From: Egicoccus sp. AB-alg6-2
GTDB lineage: Bacteria; Actinomycetota; Nitriliruptoria; Nitriliruptorales; Nitriliruptoraceae
Reading direction: 5' to 3'
NCBI RefSeq assembly: GCF_041821025.1
Contig: NZ_JBGUAY010000002.1
Span: forward strand, 248,001-312,000
DNA: 64,000 nucleotides
Part shown: positions 43,569 to 52,424 of the stretch, piece by piece
Position numbering within the stretch: the first letter of the stretch is position 1
Layout: each line of letters opens with the position of its first letter
Made by a program: the position numbers and the translations under genes
Notes under the pieces: model-generated
The model's input: the letters and a program-made list of their open reading frames with translations, nothing else
What the model was told of the DNA's origin: nothing
Databases searched by the model: none

Positions 43569-44326
43569 CCCCGACGCTCGACATCCTGATCCAACCGGTG
43601 GTGCTGCGCTTCAGCATCCACCAGGACGAAATCGTCTACCACTTCGCTTCCAACGCCGACATGCAGCTCGACCGCATGGAACACCTCATGGGTATCGACC
43701 CGAACGAAACCATGCTCTTCGATTCCAACCTCGGCTTCCTGCCGATCGCGACCACGGTGCTCATTCGGGGTGAGCGCAACATCGTGATCGACCCGGGTAA
43801 CCACCACACCGGTTTCTACGGGCAGCTGGGCTTGTCGCTACGCCGCTTCGGGCTGGAGTTCAGCGACATCGATGCCGTGGTCGCCAGCCACTGCCACCAC
43901 GACCATTTCTCGAGTGTCTTCAAGTTCCCGGGCAGCGAACTGGTCATGGGCGAGGGCGAGCTCGACTTCGCCCGCTCCGTCTACGGCAAGGAGACGGTCG
44001 ACGCGACCGTCGGCAAGCTCGGCACCCTCTCCGAGGTGCCGCTCGACGGGGTCGTCGACCTCTGTGAAGGCGTGCAAGTGGTGTCCACTCCGGGTCACAC
44101 GCCCGGTCACGTCAGCGTGGCCGTGGAGATCGGCGACGAGCGCATTCTCATCACCGGCGACGCGTCGATGACCCGCTCCGAGTACGAGGACGGCGCATTC
44201 AGTCACTGGTACGAGGAGGACCAGCGGCGTGAGGTCGAACGCAGCGCCGAGCGCATGCGGTCGCTCGAGCCGACGCTCGTCCTGCCGGGTCACGATCGCG
44301 CTTTCCGACCGCAGGAGCGGCGATGA
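43565..44326 (+). CDS. Metallo-beta-lactamase-fold hydrolase
   Basis: A 253-residue MBL protein with the ATG at 43565 overlapping the previous stop. Zinc motifs: S-H-C-H-H-D-H-F-S-S (HxHxDH), P-G-H-T-P-G-H (third His), G-D-A-S (bridging Asp) and L-P-G-H-D (last His). The size and order fit lactonase/AttM-like or glyoxalase II-like hydrolases. A lactone- or ester-opening step is plausible in this pathway, for example after the Gfo/Idh dehydrogenase encoded next. Confidence 0.85.
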   Translation: MTPTLDILIQPVVLRFSIHQDEIVYHFASNADMQLDRMEHLMGIDPNETMLFDSNLGFLPIATTVLIRGERNIVIDPGNHHTGFYGQLGLSLRRFGLEFSDIDAVVASHCHHDHFSSVFKFPGSELVMGEGELDFARSVYGKETVDATVGKLGTLSEVPLDGVVDLCEGVQVVSTPGHTPGHVSVAVEIGDERILITGDASMTRSEYEDGAFSHWYEEDQRREVERSAERMRSLEPTLVLPGHDRAFRPQERR

Positions 44327-45348
44327 CGCCTCTACGTGCTGGTGTGATCGGCGTCGGCATGATCGGGTCTCTCCACGCCCGGGTGTACGCGGACCACCCG
44401 AGCACGGATCTGGTCGGTGTGGTCGACGCGGACCTCGCTCGTGCAGAGAATGTCGCCTCGGACCTCGGCACGAGGGCCTACCGCGACCTCGACGGGCTCC
44501 TCGAGAAGGCGAACCTCGACATCCTCAGCGTCGCCGTTCCCGAGCAACACCGGACGTATCCCGCCGTCGCTGCAGCAGCGCAGGGCGTCCATCTCCTCCT
44601 CGAGAAGCCGTTGGCGCCCACCCTGGAGGAGGTCGACGAACTCCTCGACGCGCTCGAACCCGCCGGCGTCACGACGATGGTCAACTTCATCCTGCGTTCG
44701 GACCCCCGCTACCTGCAGGTTCGCGAAGCCGCTCAGGCTGGTGCCTTCGGGGAACTGCGCACGCTCACTGCGCGCCGGACCGGAACCGCGGCCGGAGCGG
44801 AGGTCTATGGGCCCTGGACGGATCTGCTCATCTCGACCGCTATCCACGACCTCGACATCATGACGTGGGTCGCTGGAGCGCCGGTCAGCCGGGTCTATGC
44901 AGAGGCGGTCGCTGGTCGATGCGCGGAGTGGGGGCACGAGGATGCCGTGCTCGCGACGCTGCGGTTCGCGAACGGCGTCATCGGTGCGGTGGAGACGAGT
45001 TGGGTGCTTCCGACCTCGCCCGCGCCACTGTCCTCGGGGCTGCGTGTCGTGGGCACAGCGGGCGGAGCCACCATCGAGGGGAACGATCATGGTCTCGCGT
45101 TGTTGGACGGCGACGGCCTGCACCTGCCTGACCTCGCCAACTGGCCCATGGGTCGTTCCGGCGTCGAGGGAAGCCTCCGAGCCAGCATCGATCACTTCAT
45201 TGCCTGCGTGCGGACAGGCGCGGATCCCGTGATGGATCTGCAAGGTGCCAGAGCCGCCCAGGTCGTCGTCGCTGCCATCAAGGAATCGATCAATGCCGGC
45301 ACGCCCGTCACCATCGACACCAGCCGAACCGGGAGCCAGATCCCTTGA
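44323..45348 (+). CDS. Gfo/Idh/MocA-family dehydrogenase
   Basis: A 341-residue NAD(P)-dependent oxidoreductase. Rossmann fold V-I-G-V-G-M-I-G-S-L-H-A at residues 7-18, E-K-P-L-A-P-T (the catalytic-region E-K-P) near residue 98, and H-D-L-D-I-M-T-W with the active-site D-x-x-x-H-like segment near 178-185. Members oxidise sugars, inositols and related alcohols, matching a sugar-type importer in the operon. ATGA overlaps at both ends. Confidence 0.88.
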   Translation: MTPLRAGVIGVGMIGSLHARVYADHPSTDLVGVVDADLARAENVASDLGTRAYRDLDGLLEKANLDILSVAVPEQHRTYPAVAAAAQGVHLLLEKPLAPTLEEVDELLDALEPAGVTTMVNFILRSDPRYLQVREAAQAGAFGELRTLTARRTGTAAGAEVYGPWTDLLISTAIHDLDIMTWVAGAPVSRVYAEAVAGRCAEWGHEDAVLATLRFANGVIGAVETSWVLPTSPAPLSSGLRVVGTAGGATIEGNDHGLALLDGDGLHLPDLANWPMGRSGVEGSLRASIDHFIACVRTGADPVMDLQGARAAQVVVAAIKESINAGTPVTIDTSRTGSQIP

Positions 45349-45377
45349 GTGCCGCATCCTCCTCGCCGGACGAGCCC

Positions 45378-46154
45378 ATGAACACCGAGGTCAGTGCCTA
45401 CTCGATCCGCTCGGTCGAGCGCGTCGTCGACCTTCTGGAGCTTCTGGCTTCTGCGGATTCGCCCGTCTCACTCAGCCACCTGGCCGAGGCAGCCGACCTT
45501 CCCAGGAGCTCGGCATTCCGTTACCTGGCCACACTCGAGAGCCGCGGCTACGCGCTCCGCGACCCGGACGGATCCGGTTACCTGCTCGGACCAGCAGTGC
45601 CACGCTCCACCGACCGCAGTCTCGACGAGTTGGTGGAGATCGCCCATCCTCATCTCGAGCAGCTGGCGAAAGCGGCCGGAGAAACCGTCAATCTCGGGAT
45701 CCTCAGTGGTAGCCGGGTCTGCTACCTCGACATCGTCGAGAGCCATCGACAGGTGCGCCTCGCGGCAAAGGTGGGGGATCGTGACCGTATCCACAGCACC
45801 GCTCTCGGGAAGGCGATCGCCTCGCGGCTGACCGAGGACGCCGTCCGCCACATCCTTCGTGTCGAGGGGATGCCGGTCCTGACCAAGCGCACCATCGACG
45901 ACCCCGGCGCGTACCTCGATGCCCTGGCCGCGGTCCGTGAACAGGGCTACGCCGTCGACGACCGCGAGAACGAGAACGACGGTCGCTGTGTGGCGGTACC
46001 GCTCACGGTCTCGGGACTCCAGGCGGCGGTCAGCCTCAGCGCCCCTGCCAGCCGCTTCTCCGCCGAAGAAGTCCCTCACGTCGCAGAAGAACTCCGTGAC
46101 CTGTGCGTCGCCATCGCGGAGGACTATCGGCGGCGGCTGGCGCAGACGCCGTGA
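45378..46154 (+). CDS. IclR-family transcriptional regulator
   Basis: A 258-residue regulator. The ATG at 45378 is chosen because the conserved S-I-R-S-V-E-R-V-V-D-L-L starts directly after; TTG at 45345 would overlap the previous stop. The winged HTH covers about residues 8-65 (S-H-L-A-E-A-A-D-L-P-R-S-S-A-F-R-Y-L), then the effector domain with L-G-K-A-I-A and D-D-R-E-N-E-N-D-G-R-C-V-A-V-P-L. The gene is embedded in the middle of the operon, which implies autoregulation, and its protein is the best candidate for the palindromes at 36904 and 38270. Confidence 0.88.
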   Translation: MNTEVSAYSIRSVERVVDLLELLASADSPVSLSHLAEAADLPRSSAFRYLATLESRGYALRDPDGSGYLLGPAVPRSTDRSLDELVEIAHPHLEQLAKAAGETVNLGILSGSRVCYLDIVESHRQVRLAAKVGDRDRIHSTALGKAIASRLTEDAVRHILRVEGMPVLTKRTIDDPGAYLDALAAVREQGYAVDDRENENDGRCVAVPLTVSGLQAAVSLSAPASRFSAEEVPHVAEELRDLCVAIAEDYRRRLAQTP

Positions 46155-47683
46155 GCTCCGACGGCGCCCGCCCCCGCATCGGCCTCGCCGGCTGCTTCCA
46201 CGAGACGAACACCTTCGCGAGCACCGTCACCGACGTCGCCGCTTTCCGCGCCAGCCGCGGCTGGTACGTCGGAGCGGAGCTGCTCGACGCCTACGGCGGC
46301 ACCCGCACGGTGATGGGCGGAATGATCGACGGCGCCAGGGAGCATGGGTTCGAGCTCGTCCCAGTGTTCGGCGCGTTCGCGACCCCAGCCGGCATCGTGA
46401 CCAAGACCGCCTTCGAGGAAATCTCGGCGCGACTGATCGAAGGGCTCCGAGCGGCAAGCCATCTCGACGGGGTGCTCCTCGAGCTTCACGGCGCCATGGT
46501 GGTCGAAGGCGACCGCGACCCGGAAACGACCCTGCTCACCGCCATCCGCGAAACGATCGGTGACCTCCCGCTCGTTGCGGTCACCGACCTCCATGCGAAC
46601 ATGACCGCCGAGCGTGTGGCATTGCTGGACGCGCTCGTCGGCTACCGCACCAACCCGCACGTGGACACCTACGAATCGGGAGCCGACGCGGCCGGCCACC
46701 TCTCCCGCTTGCTCAACGACGGACTGGAGACGACGCTCCTCCACCGTGCCGTCCCGGTCATCGCCGCCCCGATTGCGCAACGGAGCGCCGACCTTCCGTT
46801 GCTCCGGCTGCTGGCAACCGCCCACGAACAGCAACGCCGACACCGCCTGCTCGATGTGACCGTGCACGCCGGTTACGCGTTCGCCGATGTGCCTCACGCG
46901 GGGGTGTCCTTCACCGTCACCGCGCCCATCGACCGGACGGCGCAGGCCGAAGAGGTTCTCGATCGGCTCGCCAGGCAGGCGTGGGAGCATCGCTCGGAGT
47001 TCGCCGTCGAGCTACCCGACGCTCGTGCAGCCGCCGAACAGGCGATCGCGCTCTACCGGCGGCACGGACGCCCGATCGCAGTCGCCGACACCGGCGACAA
47101 CATCAACGGCGGTGGCCCGGGCGACGCGACCTGGCTGCTGCGTGCCGCACTCGAGGTGGCAGAGGCGCCCGTCGCCGGGACGCTCTGGGATCCCCGCGCC
47201 GTCGAGATCGCCAGGGCGGTGGGCGTCGGCGGCACGTTCGACGCCGAGCTCGGCGGCAGGGCGGAGACGCTCAGCGGTGAACCGCTGCGCGGCCCGGCCA
47301 CGGTCCGCTGGCTCGGTGAGGGCGCCTTCGTCAACACCGGCCCCATGGCGTCGGGTGCGCGAGTCACGATGGGGCTGGCCGCCGTTGTCGAGATCGGCCG
47401 GGCACACGTCATTCTGCAGTCGCTGCCGGTCCAGCCGAACGATCCGGAGATGTTCCGGGCGGTAGGCCTGGATCCAGCGCAACAGGCGCTCGTCCTGCTG
47501 AAGGGTGCGGCCGCCATCCGCGCCGGGTGGGCGCCGATCGTGAGCGGCTTCGTGGATGCCGGCACCCCGGGCGTCACCGACTGCGACGTCCGACGACTGC
47601 CCTACCAGTCCCTGCACGGCGTGTGGCCGCTCGATTCCGGCGCCACGCTGCCTCCAACCACCACCGAGGAGATGACCAGATGA
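46151..47683 (+). CDS. M81-family metallohydrolase (MlrC-like)
   Basis: A 510-residue protein, GTG at 46151 overlapping the IclR stop. The N-terminal DUF1485/M81 part has R-I-G-L-A-G-C-F-H-E-T-N-T-F, L-L-E-L-H-G-A-M-V, V-T-D-L-H-A-N-M-T and Y-R-T-N-P-H-V-D-T-Y-E-S-G; the C-terminal MlrC part has A-D-T-G-D-N-I-N-G-G-G-P-G-D. His, Asp and Glu positions of the metal site are kept. MlrC cleaves linearised microcystin; most relatives act on unknown amides. Together with the creatininase-type enzyme it suggests two amide-hydrolysis steps in the pathway. Confidence 0.85.
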   Translation: MSSDGARPRIGLAGCFHETNTFASTVTDVAAFRASRGWYVGAELLDAYGGTRTVMGGMIDGAREHGFELVPVFGAFATPAGIVTKTAFEEISARLIEGLRAASHLDGVLLELHGAMVVEGDRDPETTLLTAIRETIGDLPLVAVTDLHANMTAERVALLDALVGYRTNPHVDTYESGADAAGHLSRLLNDGLETTLLHRAVPVIAAPIAQRSADLPLLRLLATAHEQQRRHRLLDVTVHAGYAFADVPHAGVSFTVTAPIDRTAQAEEVLDRLARQAWEHRSEFAVELPDARAAAEQAIALYRRHGRPIAVADTGDNINGGGPGDATWLLRAALEVAEAPVAGTLWDPRAVEIARAVGVGGTFDAELGGRAETLSGEPLRGPATVRWLGEGAFVNTGPMASGARVTMGLAAVVEIGRAHVILQSLPVQPNDPEMFRAVGLDPAQQALVLLKGAAAIRAGWAPIVSGFVDAGTPGVTDCDVRRLPYQSLHGVWPLDSGATLPPTTTEEMTR

Positions 47684-48540
47684 AGTTGTTGCGTATCGGA
47701 CGCGCCGGTGCCGAGCGGCCCGCCGTGCTCACGGACGAGGGCACGCTCCACGACGTCAGCGCGGTGGCTACCGACGACTTCGGTCCGCGCTTCCTTGCTG
47801 GGGGCGGCATCGAGCGACTCGCCGACGCGCTGGCAACAAGGGAGCTGCCGGCGATGGATGCTGCCGGCCAACGCATCGGAGCGCCCATCACCCGTCCCGG
47901 CAAGGTGATCTGCATCGGGTTGAACTACGCCGACCACGCGGCGGAGTCGGGAATGGCGCTGCCACAGGAACCGGTCGTCTTCTTCAAGGCCTCCAACACC
48001 GTGGTCGGCCCCAACGACGACGTGCTCCTGCCGATCGGTGGCGAGAAGACCGACTGGGAGGTGGAACTGGGCGTCGTCATCGGGTCGCAGGCCCGATACC
48101 TCGAAGACGAGACTGCGGCCAGGGCGGTCATCGCCGGCTACTGCGTGTCGAACGACGTCTCTGAGCGCGCGTTCCAACTCGAACGCGGTGGACAGTGGGT
48201 GAAGGGCAAGTCATGCGAGACGTTCAACCCGCTCGGTCCCTGGCTCGTCACCCCCGACGAGGTCGGCGACCTCGACTCCCTCGGCCTGTGGCTCGACGTC
48301 AACGGGGAGCGGGTCCAGGACGGGACGACCAAGAACATGGTCTTCGACGTCCCGCACCTCGTCTGGTACCTCAGCCAGTTCATGGTGCTCGAACCTGGCG
48401 ACCTCATCAACACGGGTACGCCGGCCGGTGTCGGGCTCGGCTTCGACCCGCCTCGCTACCTGCAAGAGGGCGATGTGATGGAGCTCTCCGTCGAGGGGCT
48501 CGGCACGCAGCGCCAGATCTGCCGTCGAGCGGCCCGCTGA
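47680..48540 (+). CDS. Fumarylacetoacetate hydrolase family protein
   Basis: A 286-residue protein with a 65-residue N-terminal cap and a FAH catalytic domain: I-C-I-G-L-N-Y-A-D-H-A-A-E, P-V-V-F-F-K-A-S-N, D-W-E-V-E-L-G-V-V-I-G (metal-binding Glu residues), N-D-V-S-E-R and F-N-P-L-G-P-W, G-T-P-A-G-V-G-L-G. Relatives are acylpyruvate hydrolases, oxaloacetate decarboxylases and 2,4-diketo-3-deoxysugar acid hydrolases. A sugar-acid C-C cleavage role would fit the preceding dehydrogenase. ATG at 47680 overlaps the M81 stop. Confidence 0.88.
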   Translation: MKLLRIGRAGAERPAVLTDEGTLHDVSAVATDDFGPRFLAGGGIERLADALATRELPAMDAAGQRIGAPITRPGKVICIGLNYADHAAESGMALPQEPVVFFKASNTVVGPNDDVLLPIGGEKTDWEVELGVVIGSQARYLEDETAARAVIAGYCVSNDVSERAFQLERGGQWVKGKSCETFNPLGPWLVTPDEVGDLDSLGLWLDVNGERVQDGTTKNMVFDVPHLVWYLSQFMVLEPGDLINTGTPAGVGLGFDPPRYLQEGDVMELSVEGLGTQRQICRRAAR

Positions 48541-48557
48541 GACGAGGAGGGATCACG

Positions 48558-48926
48558 ATGCCGATCCAACACTTCGGAGCATCCCCCACGCGACCGCTCA
48601 CGCCGGCGGTCCGGGCGGGTGAGTGGCTGTTCGTCTCCGGTCAGGCCTCGACCGATCCGACGACGGGTGAGGTGGTGTCCGGCACCTTCGCGGAGGAGTT
48701 CGATCGAGCCGTAGACAACCTGCGCGCCGTCTTGTCGTATGCGGGCGCTGACCTCAGTCAGGTCGTCAAAGTGGTCGCCTTCCTCAGCGATGAGGCCTGG
48801 CTGGCGGAGTACAACCACCGCTACCTCGATGCGTTCCCGCATCCCCGCCCGGCTCGAACCACCTTCGTCAGTCCGCTCGAACTCGTGAAGTTCGAACTGG
48901 AATGCCACGTGTACCTGGGGGACTGA
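48558..48926 (+). CDS. RidA-family protein (enamine/imine deaminase-like)
   Basis: A 122-residue YjgF/YER057c/UK114 protein; ATG at 48558 with GAGGAGGG upstream. It contains L-F-V-S-G-Q-A-S, A-V-D-N-L-R-A-V-L, V-V-K-V-V-A-F-L and P-A-R-T-T-F-V. The catalytic Arg of RidA corresponds to the R in P-A-R-T-T. The C-terminal substrate Glu region reads K-F-E-L-E-C-H. Such proteins hydrolyse reactive enamine/imine intermediates and often accompany PLP- or FAD-dependent amine catabolism, in keeping with the aminotransferase gene and the flavin oxidase that follows. Confidence 0.85.
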   Translation: MPIQHFGASPTRPLTPAVRAGEWLFVSGQASTDPTTGEVVSGTFAEEFDRAVDNLRAVLSYAGADLSQVVKVVAFLSDEAWLAEYNHRYLDAFPHPRPARTTFVSPLELVKFELECHVYLGD

Positions 48927-48927
48927 C

Positions 48928-50337
48928 GTGAGCGCGGACGTCGACGATGGCGCCTCGGAGGTCGTTTCCCTCCTGCGGGCGATCCTCGGCCACGATGGCG
49001 TGATCGAGGACGGCGACGTGCTGGTGGCCTACCAGCGGGACCAGGCGGGTTTCGTTTCCGCAGGGACACCTCTCGCGGCCGTCTTTCCCCGTTCCACAGC
49101 CGAGGTCGCTGCGGTGGTGAAGCTCGCCCACCAGCGCCGCATCCCGCTCGTCCCCCGTGGAGCTGGGTCGGGACTGGCGGGAGGCGCCAACGCCGTTGAT
49201 GGTTGTCTCGTGCTCGTGCTCACCAGGATGAACGCGATCCTGGCCATCGACTCGGTCGAACACTCCGCGCGCGTCCAGCCGGGGGTGATCAACGCCGACC
49301 TCTCGCGCCGGGTGCGCGAGGAAGGCTTGTGGTATCCGCCGGACCCCGCAAGTTGGGAGTTCTCCACCATCGGCGGAAACCTGGCCACCAACGCAGGTGG
49401 CCTGTGCTGCGTGAAGTACGGCGTGACCCGCGACTGGGTGCAGAATCTCGAGGTCGTGCTCGGAGACGGCAGGACCGTCACCGTCGGCCGGCAGACCGTC
49501 AAGGGCGTCGCCGGGTACGACCTCGTCGGGTTGTTCGTGGGCTCAGAAGGCACCCTGGGCATCATCACCGAAGCCACGCTGCGGCTTCGTCCCATCCCTC
49601 CCGCCCGCACCACGATCGTCGCGACCTTCGCGACCCTGGGCGCGGCAAGCGAGGCCATCGCAAGCGTACTGGCCGTGTCCTCGCCGGCACTGCTCGAGAT
49701 CATCGACGCCACGACCATCGCGGCGATCGAACGCTGGAAACGGATGGGGCTCGATACCGACGCGGCTGCGCTGCTGCTCGTGCAGTCGGACCTTCCGGGC
49801 GAACTGGTCGCTGCCGAGGCCACCCGCATCGAGCGAGCCTGTTCGGACGCAGGGGCCGATCTCGTCGTCTCGAGCACCGACCCCGAGGAAGCGGAGATGC
49901 TCCTCGCTGCCCGCCGGTTCGCCTTCCCAGCACTGGAGCAGCTCGGCGACACGCTGCTCGACGACATCGCCGTACCTCGCGGCCGCCTCACCGCGATGAT
50001 CGAGGCCGTTGGCGACATCGCGAGCCGATACGGGCTGACCATCGGCACATTCGGTCATGCCGGTGACGGCAACCTGCATCCCACGATCGTTTACGACCGC
50101 GCTGACCCCGCTCAGGTCGAGCGCGCCGCGGCGGCATTCGACGACATCGTCCAGGCGGCGCTTTCGCTGGGCGGCACGGTCACCGGGGAACACGGTGTCG
50201 GACTGTTGAAGCGCGACCACCTGGTCCAGGAACTCGGACCGGTCGGAGTCAGTCTGCAACGGTCGATCAAGGCCGCACTCGACCCCCACCACATCCTCAA
50301 CCCGGGCAAGGTCTTTGAGGGCCAGGACTCTCCATGA
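48928..50337 (+). CDS. FAD-linked oxidase, GlcD-like
   Basis: A 469-residue VAO/PCMH-family flavoprotein. The FAD domain shows V-P-R-G-A-G-S-G-L-A-G-G-A, W-E-F-S-T-I-G-G-N-L-A-T-N-A-G-G and T-V-K-G-V-A-G-Y-D-L-x-x-L-F-V-G-S-E-G-T-L-G-I-I. The C-terminal part carries G-H-A-G-D-G-N-L-H-P and G-E-H-G-V-G-L-L-K, the His-bearing motifs of GlcD and D-lactate dehydrogenases. It oxidises a 2-hydroxy acid. The adjacent D-2-hydroxyacid dehydrogenase gene, overlapped by ATGA, suggests both act on the same acid. GTG start one base after the RidA stop. Confidence 0.85.
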   Translation: MSADVDDGASEVVSLLRAILGHDGVIEDGDVLVAYQRDQAGFVSAGTPLAAVFPRSTAEVAAVVKLAHQRRIPLVPRGAGSGLAGGANAVDGCLVLVLTRMNAILAIDSVEHSARVQPGVINADLSRRVREEGLWYPPDPASWEFSTIGGNLATNAGGLCCVKYGVTRDWVQNLEVVLGDGRTVTVGRQTVKGVAGYDLVGLFVGSEGTLGIITEATLRLRPIPPARTTIVATFATLGAASEAIASVLAVSSPALLEIIDATTIAAIERWKRMGLDTDAAALLLVQSDLPGELVAAEATRIERACSDAGADLVVSSTDPEEAEMLLAARRFAFPALEQLGDTLLDDIAVPRGRLTAMIEAVGDIASRYGLTIGTFGHAGDGNLHPTIVYDRADPAQVERAAAAFDDIVQAALSLGGTVTGEHGVGLLKRDHLVQELGPVGVSLQRSIKAALDPHHILNPGKVFEGQDSP

Positions 50338-51266
50338 AGGTGGTCATCACCGCCACCGATTTCCCCGACGCCGACATCGAGCGCGCGATCCTCGAGGATG
50401 CGGGACACGAGGTAGTGGTCACCGACGTTTCCGCCCCGCACCGGATCGCCAACGAGGCCGCCGACGCCGACGCGTTGCTGGTGCAGTTCGCCATCATCGA
50501 CCGTGACACCATCAGCCAGCTACCGAAGCTGCAGTTCATCAGCCGCTATGGGGTCGGCGTCGACAACATCGACCTCGAAGCGGCCTTCGAGCGGAACATC
50601 CGCGTCGCGAACGTCCCCTCGTACGGCGGAGATGAGGTCGCCCTTCACGCGACGAGCCTGATTCTCGCCCTGATACGTCACCTACCTGGTTTCGACCGCT
50701 GCGTTCGAGCGGGGCAGTGGAACTACCGCGACACCGGACCGGTGGCTGCGTCAGCGGACATGACCCTTGGCCTGCTCGGGCTCGGTCGGATTGGGCGAAC
50801 CGTCGCGGAACGGGCCGGCGTCTGGTTCAGGCAGGTCATCGCCCACGACCCCCACGTCATAGACGAGGGAGCAGTTGACCTCGTCGGCCTCGACGAGCTC
50901 TTCGCACGTGCCGACGTCGTCTCGGTCCATGTGCCCCTCACCTCCGAGACCGCCGGATCGGTCGACCGCCGACGGATGCGCCTGCTCGGCCCTGGCGGCT
51001 ACCTGGTGAATACCGCTCGCGGGGCGGTCGTCCGGCTCGATGATCTCCTCGAAGCCCTCGACGCGGGGGAATTGCGCGCGGCAGCGCTCGACGTCCAGCC
51101 CCACGAGCCGCCGCCGCCGAGTCACCCGATCCTGAGGCACCCTGCCGTCTTGCTGACCCCGCATGTCGCCTGGTACTCGGAGTCAGCCGAAGCCGACCTG
51201 CGCCGACAGGCCGCGAGGAACGTCGTGGCATGGCAGCGCGGAAAGCCGGAGAACCTCTGCCGATAG
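50334..51266 (+). CDS. D-isomer-specific 2-hydroxyacid dehydrogenase
   Basis: A 310-residue NAD-dependent enzyme. Features: F-I-S-R-Y-G-V-G-V-D-N-I-D, L-G-L-L-G-L-G-R-I-G-R-T-V-A (NAD fold), V-S-V-H-V-P-L-T, the catalytic Arg in N-T-A-R-G-A-V-V and the His in L-T-P-H-V-A-W-Y. Reduces a 2-keto acid or oxidises a D-2-hydroxy acid. Last gene of the catabolic operon. Confidence 0.88.
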   Translation: MKVVITATDFPDADIERAILEDAGHEVVVTDVSAPHRIANEAADADALLVQFAIIDRDTISQLPKLQFISRYGVGVDNIDLEAAFERNIRVANVPSYGGDEVALHATSLILALIRHLPGFDRCVRAGQWNYRDTGPVAASADMTLGLLGLGRIGRTVAERAGVWFRQVIAHDPHVIDEGAVDLVGLDELFARADVVSVHVPLTSETAGSVDRRRMRLLGPGGYLVNTARGAVVRLDDLLEALDAGELRAAALDVQPHEPPPPSHPILRHPAVLLTPHVAWYSESAEADLRRQAARNVVAWQRGKPENLCR

Positions 51267-51343
51267 TGAGCGATACGACCGTCCCCGCGCTGCAGGTAGT
51301 TGCAGAAGCAAGTACGATCGGGCTAGCCATAGCGGAGGTCATG

Positions 51344-52381
51344 ATGCGTACCGATGGCGTCGTCCTGCAGCAGGTGGAGCTCGGCCGGGTGTGGCAGACG
51401 GTCGACCCGTTCCTCTTCTGCGTCCACCACGACGACGACTACCCCGAGGGCGACGACGAGCTGGGGCCCTGCGCCCCGCTCGTCGGCCGCGACCTCGGCA
51501 TGGACTTCTCGGGCCGCGACGGCTGGTCGATGTACCACGGCTCGCTCGTACCGGGCTTCCCCCAGCACCCCCACCGCGGTTTCGAGACGATCTCGTTCCT
51601 GCGCAAGGGCTTCATGGACCACGCCGACTCGCTCGGTGCGGCGGCGCGGTTCGGTCGCGGCGACGTGCAGTGGATGACGGCCGGCTCGGGGATCGTGCAC
51701 GCCGAGATGTTCCCCCTGCTCAACCGGGACGCGCACAACGAGACCGAGCTGTTCCAGATCTGGATCAACCTGCCGTCCACGGACAAGATGGTCCCGCCCC
51801 ACTTCTCCATGTTGTGGAGCCACCAGATCCCTCGTCACACCTTCCTCGACGGTGCCGGTCGCCCGACCGAGGTCACCGTCGTCGCCGGCGAACTGGTCGC
51901 GGGCGAGCGGGCCCCCGAGCCGCCGCCGCACTCCTGGGCGTCGCGTCCGGACACCGACGTCGGCATCTACCACGCCGCGATCTCGCCCGAGGGCTCGTGG
52001 CGTCTCGGCCCGGCCGCACACCGCGAGACCATGCGCACCGTGTACGTCTTCCGGGGCGGCTCGGTACGCATCGGGGCGAGCGAGGTGACCGGCGGACATG
52101 CCGCGGTGGTGCGTCCCGACGTGCCGATCACGCTGACCGACACGGGTGACGGCGCCGAGGTGCTGGTGCTGCAGGGCCGCCCCATCGGCGAACCGATCGT
52201 GCAGTACGGGCCCTTCGTGATGAACACCAAGGCCGAGATTCAGAAGGCCTACCACGACTACCACGAGACCCACTTCGGTGGCTGGCCGTGGCCGGTGGAC
52301 GACCCCAACCACGGCGCGGACCTGCGCCGGTTCGCCCGCCACGCCGACGGCCGCACCGAGGAACTGGCCGCCGCCAGCTGA
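51344..52381 (+). CDS. Pirin-family protein
   Basis: A 345-residue bicupin. Two ATGs are adjacent (51341, 51344); the second is placed 5 nt after GGAGG and is preferred. Pirin traits: F-P-Q-H-P-H-R-G-F-E-T-I-S-F and a D-H-A-D-S segment, V-Q-W-M-T-A-G-S-G-I-V-H-A-E-M and L-F-Q-I-W-I-N-L-P, giving the metal-binding His/Glu set. Bacterial pirins are quercetinase-like or regulate central metabolism. It is outside the catabolic operon, 77 bp after it, with its own ribosome binding site. Confidence 0.88.
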   Translation: MRTDGVVLQQVELGRVWQTVDPFLFCVHHDDDYPEGDDELGPCAPLVGRDLGMDFSGRDGWSMYHGSLVPGFPQHPHRGFETISFLRKGFMDHADSLGAAARFGRGDVQWMTAGSGIVHAEMFPLLNRDAHNETELFQIWINLPSTDKMVPPHFSMLWSHQIPRHTFLDGAGRPTEVTVVAGELVAGERAPEPPPHSWASRPDTDVGIYHAAISPEGSWRLGPAAHRETMRTVYVFRGGSVRIGASEVTGGHAAVVRPDVPITLTDTGDGAEVLVLQGRPIGEPIVQYGPFVMNTKAEIQKAYHDYHETHFGGWPWPVDDPNHGADLRRFARHADGRTEELAAAS

Positions 52382-52424
52382 CCCCGACGGATCGGCTGCT
52401 CATCGCCTTTCCCCCGGTGCCGAG

